Assembly: GCF_037976325.1 (NCBI RefSeq)
Contig: NZ_CP150265.1
Location: 4,645,501 to 4,709,500 of the forward strand
Direction of reading: 5' to 3'
DNA: 64,000 nucleotides
Origin: Paenibacillus sp. FSL K6-3182
GTDB lineage: Bacteria > Bacillota > Bacilli > Paenibacillales > Paenibacillaceae
Shown: piece by piece, positions 1 to 7,997 of the stretch
Layout of the letters: the number at the start of each line of letters is the position of its first letter
How positions within the stretch are numbered: the first letter of the stretch is position 1
Notes under the pieces: generated by a model
The model's input: only the letters and a program-made list of their open reading frames with translations
Databases searched by the model: none
Told to the model about the DNA's origin: nothing
Program-made: the position numbers and the translations under genes

Positions 1-207
1 ACCGACAAATACAATATGTTGACGGTTGAAGTTCAAGGCAAAACACTTATTGTTCGGGAAATTTCTGATCAATGGGGCGAGGACACACATACTTTTATTA
101 GTCGCCCTGAGATGCTTCACTGGGCACAGAATCGGTTTCGCGCAGCCGACTTTGTTGGACGCGAAGATGAACTAGCATCCATTATGAGTGCGCTAAAGGA
201 AGTATAA
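1..207 (+). CDS. 3' end of a small hypothetical protein (partial at window edge)
   Basis: The reading frame is open to the first base of the window, so this is at least the last 68 codons of a gene; the first ATG inside the window (base 16) has no ribosome binding site before it and is probably internal. The visible part is a soluble acidic/mixed protein (MLTVEVQGK...SALKEV) with a beta-rich start and a helical C-terminus. I do not recognise a family. It is followed by about 130 bases without a gene before the next small membrane protein on the same strand. Confidence 0.55.
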   Translation, partial: TDKYNMLTVEVQGKTLIVREISDQWGEDTHTFISRPEMLHWAQNRFRAADFVGREDELASIMSALKEV

Positions 208-339
208 GCCGTCTATTTCTAACCAATCAGCAGGATATTTCACACATCGCGGCGAACATATCGTTACGCATTTGTGCATAGGTAAAATTAGAATGCTGCC
301 TTTTGAGGCCAGCTTACAATCAGGAGGACTTACCTTCAA

Positions 340-522
340 ATGGATGCTACCGCTTCAGTTATTTTCATTATTGCAGCCTTCGCGCTAGGAGCCATCGTTA
401 TTTTGAAACGAGATACCTTGCCTCCTGGCATACGCAGAGGTCTTGCACTTGTATCCATTGGATTTATTGCATTTGCGTTTTTTCTGATCGTATATGCTTT
501 TTTCACAATGGGTACAGCTTAG
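340..522 (+). CDS. Small two-helix membrane protein, hypothetical
   Basis: 60-residue protein with two hydrophobic segments (about residues 5-21 and 34-55) separated by a short basic loop (KRDTLPPGIRR), so both ends are likely on the same side of the membrane. An AGGAGG ribosome binding site at 322-327 lies 12 bases before the ATG, which supports translation. It precedes the pepF gene by about 75 bases on the same strand and may share its transcript. I do not recognise a family or function. Confidence 0.7.
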   Translation: MDATASVIFIIAAFALGAIVILKRDTLPPGIRRGLALVSIGFIAFAFFLIVYAFFTMGTA

Positions 523-582
523 CCGGCAGGCAGCTGAATATTCGTTATCCCGTACGGACATAGTAGAAACAAACTGTGTCCT

Positions 583-599
583 GAGGTGATAACTGGATG
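583..599 (+). promoter_or_regulatory. Alternative upstream ribosome binding site and start for pepF
   Basis: GAGGTGAT at 583-590 is a near-perfect match to the 16S rRNA tail and sits six bases before an ATG at 597 in frame with pepF. Translation from here would prepend MKWLPLLLVLSLVPGASA and about 22 more residues to the peptidase. Either this is an alternative exported form or a short leader peptide that reads through. Confidence 0.5.
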
Positions 600-716
600 A
601 AATGGCTTCCCCTGCTGCTTGTTTTAAGCCTCGTGCCAGGTGCTTCCGCTACAAATGAGTCCGCGGCACATGCAGAGCATGCTTTACCAACCTTATCCAT
701 ACCAAGGAGGAATTCG

Positions 717-2507
717 ATGAATCACGTACCTAAACGTTCAGAATCGGCACCTGAGACCCGCTGGAAGCTAGAGGATATTTTTGCAAGCCAAGCGGCATGG
801 GACAAGGAATATGCAGAAGCAAAAGGATTAATCAAAAAAATATCCGAATACCAAGGCAAATTAGCCGATGTCGCGCAGCTTAAAGCTTGCTTCGAGCTTG
901 AGGACGAATTGTCACTGCATGTTGAACGGCTTTATGTATATGCAAATATGAAGCATCATGAGGATACGGCTGAACCTACTTATCAGGCTCTATCCGAGAA
1001 ATCCAAAAAACTAAGTGTGGAATCCGGCGAAGCATTATCATTCATCACACCTGAAGTTCTCAGTCTATCCGATGAGCAGCTTGAGCAATTGATAACGAAC
1101 GAATCCGTTGCCAAATTCCGCCATGCACTCGAAGAAATGCGTCGCCAGAAAGCTCATATTTTATCCAAAGACGAGGAAGCGCTGCTTGCACAAGTAGGCA
1201 ATATGAGCTCCGCTCCCGGTACAATCTTCAGCATGCTGAACAATGCAGACCTCAAATTCCCAAAAGTGAAAAACGAAAAAGGCGAATTGGTTGAGCTGAC
1301 ACATGGCAGTTACATACAGTTTCTTGAGAGCAAAAACCAAGACGTACGCCGCGAGGCATTTAAAGCAGTGTACGAAACATACGGCAAGTTAAAAAACACA
1401 CTTGCTACAACATTGACGGCTAACGTTACCAAAAACAGCTTTTATGCAAAAGCTCGCAAATATGACTCCGTGCTGGATATGTCCCTTTATGGTGACAACA
1501 TTCCGCAGGAAGTATATACAAACCTTATCAACACCATTCATAAGCATCTGCCGCTGATGCATCGTTATATGGAGCTTCGCAAAAAGCTGCTAGGTTTGGA
1601 TGAGCTGCATATGTACGACTTGTTCGCACCGCTCGTTGACGAGTTCAAAATGGACATTACGTATGAGGAAGCCAAAAAAACAGTAAAAGAAAGCTTGAAG
1701 CCACTGGGCGAGGATTATTTGAAGGTGCTGCAAGAGGGCTTTGATAATGGCTGGATTGATGTGTACGAGAATGAAGGCAAACGCAGCGGTGCTTATAGCT
1801 GGGGCGCTTTCGGCACGCATCCGTATGTATTGCTCAATCATAATGACAACTTGAACAGCATGTTCACATTGACGCACGAAATGGGTCATGCTCTGCATTC
1901 CCATTATTCGGATACAAATCAGAACTACCGCGACGCACAATATACGATTTTCCTTGCTGAGGTTGCTTCAACATTAAACGAAGCTTTGTTGATGGATTAT
2001 CTCCTTAACAAATCAACTGATCCAAAAGAAAAAATGTATTTGCTCACTTATTATGCGGATCAGTTCCGTACAACCGTATTCCGTCAAACGATGTTTGCAG
2101 AGTTCGAGAAAATCATCCATGAGCGCGCGGAGCAAGGCGATTCGTTAACGCCGCAAGACCTTAGCAAAATCTATTACGATCTTAACGTTCAGTACTACGG
2201 CTCAGGTATGGTCGTAGATAAAGACATTGAAATGGAATGGGCTCGTATCCCCCATTTCTATAACAGCTTCTATGTGTACAAATACGCAACGGGCTTCTCA
2301 GCTGCAACCAGCTTCTCCAAACAAATTTTGGAGGAAGGCGAGCCTGCGGTTGAGCGTTATCTTGGCTTCCTCAAAAGCGGCGGCAAAGACTTCTCGATTA
2401 ATATCTTGAAAAAAGCCGGCGTGGATATGTCTTCACCTGAGCCAATTGAGCAAGCAATGAGCGTCTTTGAAGAGCTTATTGGTCAAATGGAGCAATTGAC
2501 GAAATAA
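717..2507 (+). CDS. pepF: Oligoendopeptidase F (M3 family zinc metallopeptidase)
   Basis: 596-residue cytosolic-type oligopeptidase that cleaves short peptides. The zinc motif HEMGH with the following ALHSHYS is clear at about residues 385-396, with a downstream glutamate in the FLAEVAST segment as third ligand; length fits the PepF/M3B family (about 600). The start at 717 has AAGGAGG at 704-710, six bases upstream. The same frame is open to an ATG at 597, which has its own strong site (GAGGTGAT, 583-590) and would add 40 residues beginning with a signal-peptide-like run (see findings). Followed by a strong terminator. Confidence 0.95.
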   Translation: MNHVPKRSESAPETRWKLEDIFASQAAWDKEYAEAKGLIKKISEYQGKLADVAQLKACFELEDELSLHVERLYVYANMKHHEDTAEPTYQALSEKSKKLSVESGEALSFITPEVLSLSDEQLEQLITNESVAKFRHALEEMRRQKAHILSKDEEALLAQVGNMSSAPGTIFSMLNNADLKFPKVKNEKGELVELTHGSYIQFLESKNQDVRREAFKAVYETYGKLKNTLATTLTANVTKNSFYAKARKYDSVLDMSLYGDNIPQEVYTNLINTIHKHLPLMHRYMELRKKLLGLDELHMYDLFAPLVDEFKMDITYEEAKKTVKESLKPLGEDYLKVLQEGFDNGWIDVYENEGKRSGAYSWGAFGTHPYVLLNHNDNLNSMFTLTHEMGHALHSHYSDTNQNYRDAQYTIFLAEVASTLNEALLMDYLLNKSTDPKEKMYLLTYYADQFRTTVFRQTMFAEFEKIIHERAEQGDSLTPQDLSKIYYDLNVQYYGSGMVVDKDIEMEWARIPHFYNSFYVYKYATGFSAATSFSKQILEEGEPAVERYLGFLKSGGKDFSINILKKAGVDMSSPEPIEQAMSVFEELIGQMEQLTK

Positions 2508-2519
2508 CCGAAATACGTA

Positions 2520-2553
2520 AAGAGACCGTCAAGCCTGCTTGACGGTCTCTTTG
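2520..2553 (+). terminator. Rho-independent terminator after pepF
   Basis: Perfect 13-bp stem (AGAGACCGTCAAG with its complement) around a CCTG loop, preceded by A residues and followed by a short T-rich run. It separates pepF from the convergent HxlR-type gene and could act in both directions. Confidence 0.85.
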
Positions 2554-2580
2554 CTGTTTATTTTTGAGGAACTGGATTGA

Positions 2581-2928
2581 TTATTTCATTTCCTTCGTAT
2601 TAACATAAACCAAATGTTCCCTACCCCAGCCGCACATGCTATCAAGCACCGAGGTCAGTGTTCTTCCGTGTTCCGAAATGCTGTACTCCACCTTCGGAGG
2701 CACTTCTTGATAGATAACACGGGTAATGAGCTCATCCTCTTCGAGCTCGCGAAGCTGCTTCGCAAGCGTGCCTTGCGAGACTTCAGGAATAAGCCGTCTT
2801 AGCTCACCAAATCGTTTTGTCCCGTCAATTAATAAAATAAACAATATAAGCGGCTTCCATTTCCCGCCAATCATATGAAGGGTGGTAAGTACACCTTTTA
2901 GCCTCGGTTCCTTCAAATCCGTAATCAT
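2581..2928 (-). CDS. HxlR-family winged-helix transcriptional regulator
   Basis: 115-residue DNA-binding protein. The winged helix-turn-helix of the HxlR family is visible: GGKWKPLIL near residue 20, [21 protein letters not shown] as recognition region, then the wing ([12 protein letters not shown]). I chose the ATG at 2928 because GGAGGTGAT lies just before it; the longer frame to 2958 lacks a site. It has one cysteine in the C-terminal helix (SMCGWG). Family members often sense thiol or electrophile stress, typically through an N-terminal cysteine, which is not present here. It is divergent from an SDR gene and the space between holds palindromes, so it probably controls that gene and itself. 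Confidence 0.9.
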   Translation of the reverse strand: MITDLKEPRLKGVLTTLHMIGGKWKPLILFILLIDGTKRFGELRRLIPEVSQGTLAKQLRELEEDELITRVIYQEVPPKVEYSISEHGRTLTSVLDSMCGWGREHLVYVNTKEMK

Positions 2929-3007
2929 CGTATCACCTCCACTATCATCATACCGCATGTTATTTGCATGCGCACGTTTGTTCCAGTCATTATATTTTTT
3001 TTATGAT

Positions 3008-3033
3008 TAGTACGATTTTTCGTACTAAGTACG
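3008..3033. promoter_or_regulatory. Overlapping palindromes, probable HxlR-type operator
   Basis: TAGTACGA (3008-3015) and TCGTACTA (3020-3027) form a perfect inverted repeat with a 4-base spacer; CGTACT-A-AGTACG (3021-3033) is a second perfect palindrome sharing bases with the first. A further half-site GCGTACTT follows. They lie between the divergent regulator and SDR genes, where an autoregulated HxlR protein would be expected to bind. Confidence 0.7.
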
Positions 3034-3117
3034 AACAAAGTGCGTACTTGGCAGTCTTGTTTTTGTCATGAATAATAAACATTAGAAGTGATTTGACTAC
3101 AAAAGGAGAATATGATC

Positions 3118-3846
3118 ATGTCTAATTTTTCATTAAAAAATAAACGTATCGTCATTATTGGAGGAAGCTCAGGTATTGGCTTAGCGACTGCAAAACAAGC
3201 GATAGGGCAAGGGGCTCAGGTTGTCATTGCCGGCCGGTCCAAAGAAAGATTGGATGCTGCATGGCAGTATTTAGGCCATGAGCATGTTGAAGCCTATGCA
3301 TTAGATAACAAGAATGAACTGGCGCTTCAGTCTTTTTTCGAGCAGATCGGTCATTTCGACCATTTATTTACACCGGGCGCCTCCTACGTTCGAGGTCCAA
3401 TTACATCAAGTGCTGAGGTTGCACACAGCTGCTTTAATTCAAAATTTTGGCCGCAGTACAATGCGGTGAAATACGCTGCTCCATTTATTAACTCGAATGG
3501 CTCAATCGTGCTCATGTCCGGTGCTTTTGGCCAACGGCCGCTTGCGGGCGGCGCTTCCTATGCTGCCTGCAACGGCGCTATCGAAAGTCTTTGCAAAGCG
3601 CTGGCGGTTGAACTTGCTCCTATACGTGTCAACGTCATATCTCCCGGCACCATCCATACGAATTTCAACTGGGAGGGTGCAGAGCAGGAAGTTAGAGACC
3701 AATCTTATGATGCCTATGCGAAAATTAATCTGTTAGGCAAAATCGGTCAAGCTGAAGAAGCAGCCCATACTACAATTTATTTAATGACTAATGCGTATAC
3801 AACTGGAAGCACCCTTTTCCCTGATGGCGGATATATTTTGCGTTAA
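3118..3846 (+). CDS. Atypical short-chain dehydrogenase/reductase (SDR)
   Basis: 242-residue Rossmann-fold oxidoreductase. The NAD(P) motif GGSSGIG is at the N-terminus, and the C-terminal DGGYIL ending is typical. A serine in LMSGAFG is in the position of the catalytic Ser, but the usual YxxxK is replaced by YAACN followed by GAIES, so the catalytic lysine is absent. SDR groups with an NGA motif here are known, so this is probably a subfamily trait rather than damage. The ATG at 3118 was preferred over 3112 because AAGGAG (3103-3108) is correctly spaced only for 3118. Likely regulated by the divergent HxlR protein. Substrate unknown. Confidence 0.88.
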   Translation: MSNFSLKNKRIVIIGGSSGIGLATAKQAIGQGAQVVIAGRSKERLDAAWQYLGHEHVEAYALDNKNELALQSFFEQIGHFDHLFTPGASYVRGPITSSAEVAHSCFNSKFWPQYNAVKYAAPFINSNGSIVLMSGAFGQRPLAGGASYAACNGAIESLCKALAVELAPIRVNVISPGTIHTNFNWEGAEQEVRDQSYDAYAKINLLGKIGQAEEAAHTTIYLMTNAYTTGSTLFPDGGYILR

Positions 3847-3874
3847 GCAGGTGTTTTGTAGAGCACTGATAACA

Positions 3875-3911
3875 CCAAAAGATTCCTTAGCAATGGCAAG
3901 GAATCTTTTGG
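3875..3911. terminator. Convergent terminator between the SDR and DinB-fold genes
   Basis: A perfect 14-bp stem (CCAAAAGATTCCTT and complement) with a 9-base loop. A/T runs lie within the stem arms, so it can serve both converging genes. Confidence 0.75.
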
Positions 3912-3920
3912 TTCTGTAAT

Positions 3921-4415
3921 CTATTCGTATGACTTTGAGCGAACCACTGAAGTGGATGTGTATTCCTCTTTCAAACATAGTTTTGCAATATAGAATAGTT
4001 GTCCCATATGTTCAGAATAATGGGCAGCACATTGATGCAGCATATCCAAGTTCGTTCTTTCCCGGTTCCTCACCGTTTGGGTTTGTCCCAATGCTTCATC
4101 CGAAATCGTCTGAATCGTATCGATGACCAGCTGCAGCCTATCCTGAATGATCGTTTGCAAGGCTGCCTTCTTTACATATTCAGCTTTAAACTCATTGTCA
4201 CGGCTTCTCTTATTATCTACATGTAAAATACCTTTCACGATTCTCTCTTCAATATTGCCATCTATGTGATTGATCAACATCGATATGCTGTGACTTGATG
4301 AATCAGGCTGCCAATTCAACTGGTCATCATCGAGCTGATCGATCGCCTTCAGCATTCTTTTTCGGATTTCTTCAAATTTAGTGGTTAACCACTCCCGATT
4401 AAAACTGTCGTTCAT
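3921..4415 (-). CDS. DinB-fold protein, DUF1572 type
   Basis: 164-residue four-helix-bundle protein of the DinB/YfiT superfamily. Candidate metal-binding histidines occur in LINHIDGN and in HQCAAHYSEHMGQ, the pattern expected for this fold. Family members are thiol-dependent or metal-dependent enzymes of mostly unknown substrate. The start at 4415 has AAGGAGGGA directly upstream; the frame continues to 4451 without a site. Its 5' region runs straight into the 112-bp palindrome array, so its promoter must lie in or beyond that array. Confidence 0.88.
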   Translation of the reverse strand: MNDSFNREWLTTKFEEIRKRMLKAIDQLDDDQLNWQPDSSSHSISMLINHIDGNIEERIVKGILHVDNKRSRDNEFKAEYVKKAALQTIIQDRLQLVIDTIQTISDEALGQTQTVRNRERTNLDMLHQCAAHYSEHMGQLFYIAKLCLKEEYTSTSVVRSKSYE

Positions 4416-4440
4416 ATGAGTCCCTCCTTGTATTTCTGGC

Positions 4441-4801
4441 GCTGTAAGCACATATTTGTGCTTATTGCGCGTGTTTGAGGTTATTCTTACGCTGAATCTA
4501 CTCTGTAAGAACGTATGTGTTCTTACAGACAGCTAATTAGGCTGCTTTTTGTGCTGTAAGCGCATATGTGTGCTTATTGCGCGAGTTTGAGGTTATTCTT
4601 ACGCTGAATCTACTCTGTAAGAACGTATGTGTTCTTACAGACAGCTAATTAGGCTGCTTTTTGTGCTGTAAGCGCATATGTGTGCTTATTGCGTGTGGTT
4701 TGAGGTTGCATACGCTGAATTTACTCTGTAAGAACGTATGTGTTCTTACAGACAGCTAATTAGGCTGCTTTTTGTGCTGTAAGCGCATATGTGTGCTTAT
4801 T
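4441..4801. repeat. Palindrome array 1: 112-bp tandem units with two alternating hairpins
   Basis: About 3.2 tandem units with starts at 4441, 4553, 4665 and 4776 (periods 112, 112, 111). Each unit holds hairpin A (TAAGCGCATATGTGTGCTTA and variants, centre 4454.5 in the first unit) and hairpin B (CTGTAAGAAC-N6-GTTCTTACAG, centre 4515.5). Centre-to-centre distances are 61 (A to B) and 51 (B to next A). The spacers are repeated too, so this is a tandem repeat and not CRISPR. It fills the space between the DinB-fold start and the DUF92 gene. Confidence 0.95.
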
Positions 4802-4814
4802 GCGCGGGTTTGTT

Positions 4815-4857
4815 AAAAAAGACTGTTCAGGTGATTTCACATCCTGATCAGTCTTTT
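4815..4857 (-). terminator. Terminator after the DUF92 gene
   Basis: AAAAGACTG and CAGTCTTTT arms with an inner CAGG/CCTG pairing. Read on the minus strand it lies about 20 bases after the DUF92 stop and ends in a T run. Confidence 0.8.
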
Positions 4858-4878
4858 CACATTAGCTATTCGCATCGG

Positions 4879-5739
4879 TCACAGAAAAACTTGACCGATC
4901 CCCCATGCTAGCACGCCTGCAAGCAACGACGACAGAAGGTTCACTCTGTCGTTGTTCAGCCAGGCGAAGCCGCGTACTTGCTCCGCCGCGCTGCCGCAAT
5001 GCGCGGCGCGTTCGATCTCGCTGCCGCATACCCGGCAGCGATACATGGCCTGGCCGGTTGCGCCGAGCAAAGAGTCGGCGAACGCCCCGGCCAGGCCAGC
5101 GGCGGCTGCGGCGGCGATGTATACCGCCGCCGCGCCGCCAAGGGTACCCGCAGCAGCCTCTGCTGGCTGCGGGGCCGCAAGCAGCAGCGCGGCAACGGCG
5201 CCGATGAACACGGCGCCTGCGAGCGCTGCTGCGCTGCCGAGCGGCGTGACGCCGCCGCTCGTTCCAGGCGTGACCGGCTTGCCGCTCGTCACCGATCGCG
5301 GCGCCGTCTTACTTAAGGCCCCGATCTCCGTGGCCCATGTATCCGCGTTTACAGCAGCCATCACGCCGATGTACGCGAATAGCCACCCATCATCAGGCCA
5401 TATTGCATGAGCGGCGCACAATAGGAGTCCTACGCCGCCATTTGCCCATACTTGCCCTGCATCACGGCGGCCAGTCTTTGCATATTTGGCTTCAGCAGCT
5501 TCCTTCGCTCTATGTTTTCTCTTCCACTTCGACCATACACTCGATGAAACAAAAAAACCGATCAATAATCCAAACCAGACCGGTTCACCTAGTGTTACGA
5601 AGCCGGTTCCCATTATGATCGCCGAGCACGCGCCTGAAGCGGACAATGATTTCACATGATAGGCTGCTGCTGCAATAAAGCAGCTGCCCACTAAGCCGAT
5701 AATCAGACGCAACCACCATTCATCTATCCATCCTACCAT
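4879..5739 (-). CDS. DUF92 family integral membrane protein
   Basis: 286-residue polytopic membrane protein. Conserved DUF92 blocks are visible: NADTWATEIG near residue 130, the GTSGGVTPLGS loop, FADSLLGATGQAMY, and NNDRVN near the C-terminus. A CxxC plus later Cys/His (CRVC...HCG) suggests a small metal site. DUF92 is distantly related to CTP-dependent prenol kinases (TMEM19-like), but the activity here is unproved. The site CAGGAGG precedes the ATG. The second half of the gene (about 4950-5300) is far richer in G+C and alanine codons than its neighbours, producing long antisense open frames that I take as shadows. Confidence 0.88.
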   Translation of the reverse strand: MVGWIDEWWLRLIIGLVGSCFIAAAAYHVKSLSASGACSAIIMGTGFVTLGEPVWFGLLIGFFVSSSVWSKWKRKHRAKEAAEAKYAKTGRRDAGQVWANGGVGLLLCAAHAIWPDDGWLFAYIGVMAAVNADTWATEIGALSKTAPRSVTSGKPVTPGTSGGVTPLGSAAALAGAVFIGAVAALLLAAPQPAEAAAGTLGGAAAVYIAAAAAAGLAGAFADSLLGATGQAMYRCRVCGSEIERAAHCGSAAEQVRGFAWLNNDRVNLLSSLLAGVLAWGIGQVFL

Positions 5740-5818
5740 CTAGCGAGCAACCTCCTGCTTATACACAACCCATACATGCTTGCTATCTTATTCCTTGCAC
5801 TCTATTTATTAATTTTAA

Positions 5819-6580
5819 TCATTTTTTTCTATTCACTACTTCTAATTCCATGCTTTCAGCCCGCAGCTCATGCCAGCGTTCCGGGTAATTTGTACATATT
5901 AATAATTCCGGATCAAGTGCAGCAATTTTACGGATCGCACGTTTCTCATTGATCGTCCAGGCCATAATTTGAATGCCTGCATTTTTCAATAGCTCGACGC
6001 GTTCCTTGTTTAGCTTGGAATAGCTGATTGATAAAAAATCTGCTCCAAGCTCTTTTAGCTCCTTAGGCAGCGAATTCCGCCAGCCGTCTATAATAATACC
6101 AGTACGGATTTGGCTGCATAGGCGCTTCATTCGGTATAATGTCCCTTCATGAAAGGACGTGATGACCACTTCACTTTCCGCTTTATATGCTTGAATACAT
6201 TCAAGCACCTTCTGCTCGATCAACGGATAACGGATGCCATCCGTCTTCAGCTCGATGTTAAGCTTGCAGTGTCCGACCGATTCTTTAAGCACCTGAGCAA
6301 GCGTCGGAATATGCTCGCCTTGATACTTTTGTGAAAACCAATTTCCTGCATCCAGTTCAGCAAGCTCGTCAGCCGTCTTTTTTTTCACATCGCCTTTTCC
6401 ATCTGTCGTTCTGCGCAGCGTATAATCATGAATCACCATCGGTACATGATCCTTTGAAAGATGAACATCAATTTCAATCCATTCAATTAGTGGATCAGCA
6501 AGCGCCAATCGTATAGCTGCCATCGTATTTTCCGGCGCGCGGCTAGACCAGCCTCGGTGCGCTACGCACGGATTTTTCAT
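5819..6580 (-). CDS. Glycerophosphodiester phosphodiesterase
   Basis: 253-residue GDPD TIM-barrel enzyme that hydrolyses glycerophosphodiesters to glycerol-3-phosphate and an alcohol. Catalytic motifs are present in order: HRG at residues 8-10 with PEN following, EIDVHLS near residue 37, and the second catalytic histidine in VIHDYTL; the metal-binding glutamate is in NIELKTDG. No signal peptide, so cytoplasmic. Starts 24 bases after the capA-like gene ends and probably shares its transcript. Confidence 0.93.
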   Translation of the reverse strand: MKNPCVAHRGWSSRAPENTMAAIRLALADPLIEWIEIDVHLSKDHVPMVIHDYTLRRTTDGKGDVKKKTADELAELDAGNWFSQKYQGEHIPTLAQVLKESVGHCKLNIELKTDGIRYPLIEQKVLECIQAYKAESEVVITSFHEGTLYRMKRLCSQIRTGIIIDGWRNSLPKELKELGADFLSISYSKLNKERVELLKNAGIQIMAWTINEKRAIRKIAALDPELLICTNYPERWHELRAESMELEVVNRKK

Positions 6581-6604
6581 TAAACGCTCATCCTCTCACT
6601 CGGC

Positions 6605-7897
6605 TCATTTTTCAGGTGTAATGCGTCCATCCTCATTCAGCTTTACGCCAAAGGAGACCGATGTTAGCCGATCGAGTAACGCTTTTGCTTTTTCTCCCTC
6701 TAATGGAGTAGGCTGCGCATTAACTGTAAACATCGGATGAAACGTCATCTCACAATCCCCGTTTTTTGTGCATAAAGCGTCAAGAACACCGGTCTCGCCC
6801 GCTGTCTCCTTGGGATATGAGCTAAAAATAAAGTTTCCTAAACTGTATGCAATCCATTTGCCTTTATACATTTCGAAGCCTTGCAGCACATGCGGGTGGC
6901 TTCCGATCACCAGATCTGCTCCCGCATCGATATATTGTTTGCCAAAATCTTTTTGATAAGGCTCGGGCTGATCGACTCGTTCCTTGCCCCAGTGCACCAT
7001 CACGACAACGATATCGGCTTCCTTCTTTGCTTTCGCAATCGCTTCCGTCGCGCGCCGAGTGTCGTAGGTTTCAGCTAATCCTGCCACATTTTTATCCGCT
7101 TTCCATGAAGAGAACGGCACGACTCTGCTGAGGCCAATATAAGCTACTTTAATGCCCCGAACCTCTTTGATAACCGGAGTGAAAGCCTCGGTATCATTAT
7201 TGCCCGCCCCCATATGCGATAGGCCTGCTTCATCCAAATATTTCATCGTGTCGAGCATGCCCTCAACCCCTTGGTCAAGCGCATGGTTGTTGGCTAAGCT
7301 CAAAACATCAAAGCCTGCATTGCGTATCGATGGAAGAACATCAGGCGAACCTTTAAACACATACGGCGTTCCTGTTACCGGAGTACCACGCTTCGTTACT
7401 GGAAATTCCAAATTGCCAGCCGTCAGATCCGGCTCGCTTAGGTACAGCATTGCAGGTTGATAGAGATACTCATAGCCTTCACGGGCAGTGATGGCGCTCA
7501 CATAATCAGCAACGAGCAAATCCCCTACAAAGGAAAGGCTGATTCTCTCTTCCTCGCTGCCGGCACCGTTAGGATCCGTTATAGCAGAAGTATCTTCCTC
7601 TTCATTCGGTAGATTGGATTCTGTGTCATTTCCAGACAAATCGACGTCTTCTGTTAAATCCGGCTCTTTTTCTGACCCTTTATCACCTGGGTTAACCGTT
7701 TGATTTTGTCCTTTATTCCCATCACCTGCGAAGCTTAACAAACCTTTGAGCTTATCTGAATTTTCAGCCGCTAGCCAGGCACCTAATACGATTATAATGA
7801 TGCCTAGCAGCGACAAATTAACGAAAATGAGTCTTCGAAGCCTCTTTTTACGTTTAGACCTATCCTGCTGATGCGTTTCAGAACGTGATATGTGCAT
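6605..7897 (-). CDS. CapA-family metallophosphatase-like protein, membrane anchored
   Basis: 430 residues: a basic N-terminus, one membrane segment (about residues 25-45), an acidic linker of about 70 residues, then a CapA/PgsA domain. Metal-ligand-like motifs typical of the family are seen: SFVGDLL, LANNHALDQG, MVHWGKE and GSHPHVLQG. CapA proteins take part in poly-gamma-glutamate capsule formation, but no pgsBC-type partners are in this window, so the role is inferred only from the domain. It precedes the GDPD gene in a likely two-gene operon. Confidence 0.88.
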   Translation of the reverse strand: MHISRSETHQQDRSKRKKRLRRLIFVNLSLLGIIIIVLGAWLAAENSDKLKGLLSFAGDGNKGQNQTVNPGDKGSEKEPDLTEDVDLSGNDTESNLPNEEEDTSAITDPNGAGSEEERISLSFVGDLLVADYVSAITAREGYEYLYQPAMLYLSEPDLTAGNLEFPVTKRGTPVTGTPYVFKGSPDVLPSIRNAGFDVLSLANNHALDQGVEGMLDTMKYLDEAGLSHMGAGNNDTEAFTPVIKEVRGIKVAYIGLSRVVPFSSWKADKNVAGLAETYDTRRATEAIAKAKKEADIVVVMVHWGKERVDQPEPYQKDFGKQYIDAGADLVIGSHPHVLQGFEMYKGKWIAYSLGNFIFSSYPKETAGETGVLDALCTKNGDCEMTFHPMFTVNAQPTPLEGEKAKALLDRLTSVSFGVKLNEDGRITPEK

Positions 7898-7997
7898 GGA
7901 AGATGGCTCCTCTTTAATAGAATCAAAGTCTATGAATAGCTAGACTCTTCCATTATAGCAATGATCCACCTTCGCGGGGAGAACTATTATTGCGAGC

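Noticed and set aside
4441..4801. CRISPR array
   Set aside because: The intervals between hairpins are themselves repeated from unit to unit, and no cas genes are present; it is a tandem repeat.
4905..5410. Several long frames opposite the DUF92 gene
   Set aside because: They arise from the G+C-rich stretch and are rich in Arg/Pro/Ala shadows; the DUF92 motifs fix the coding strand.
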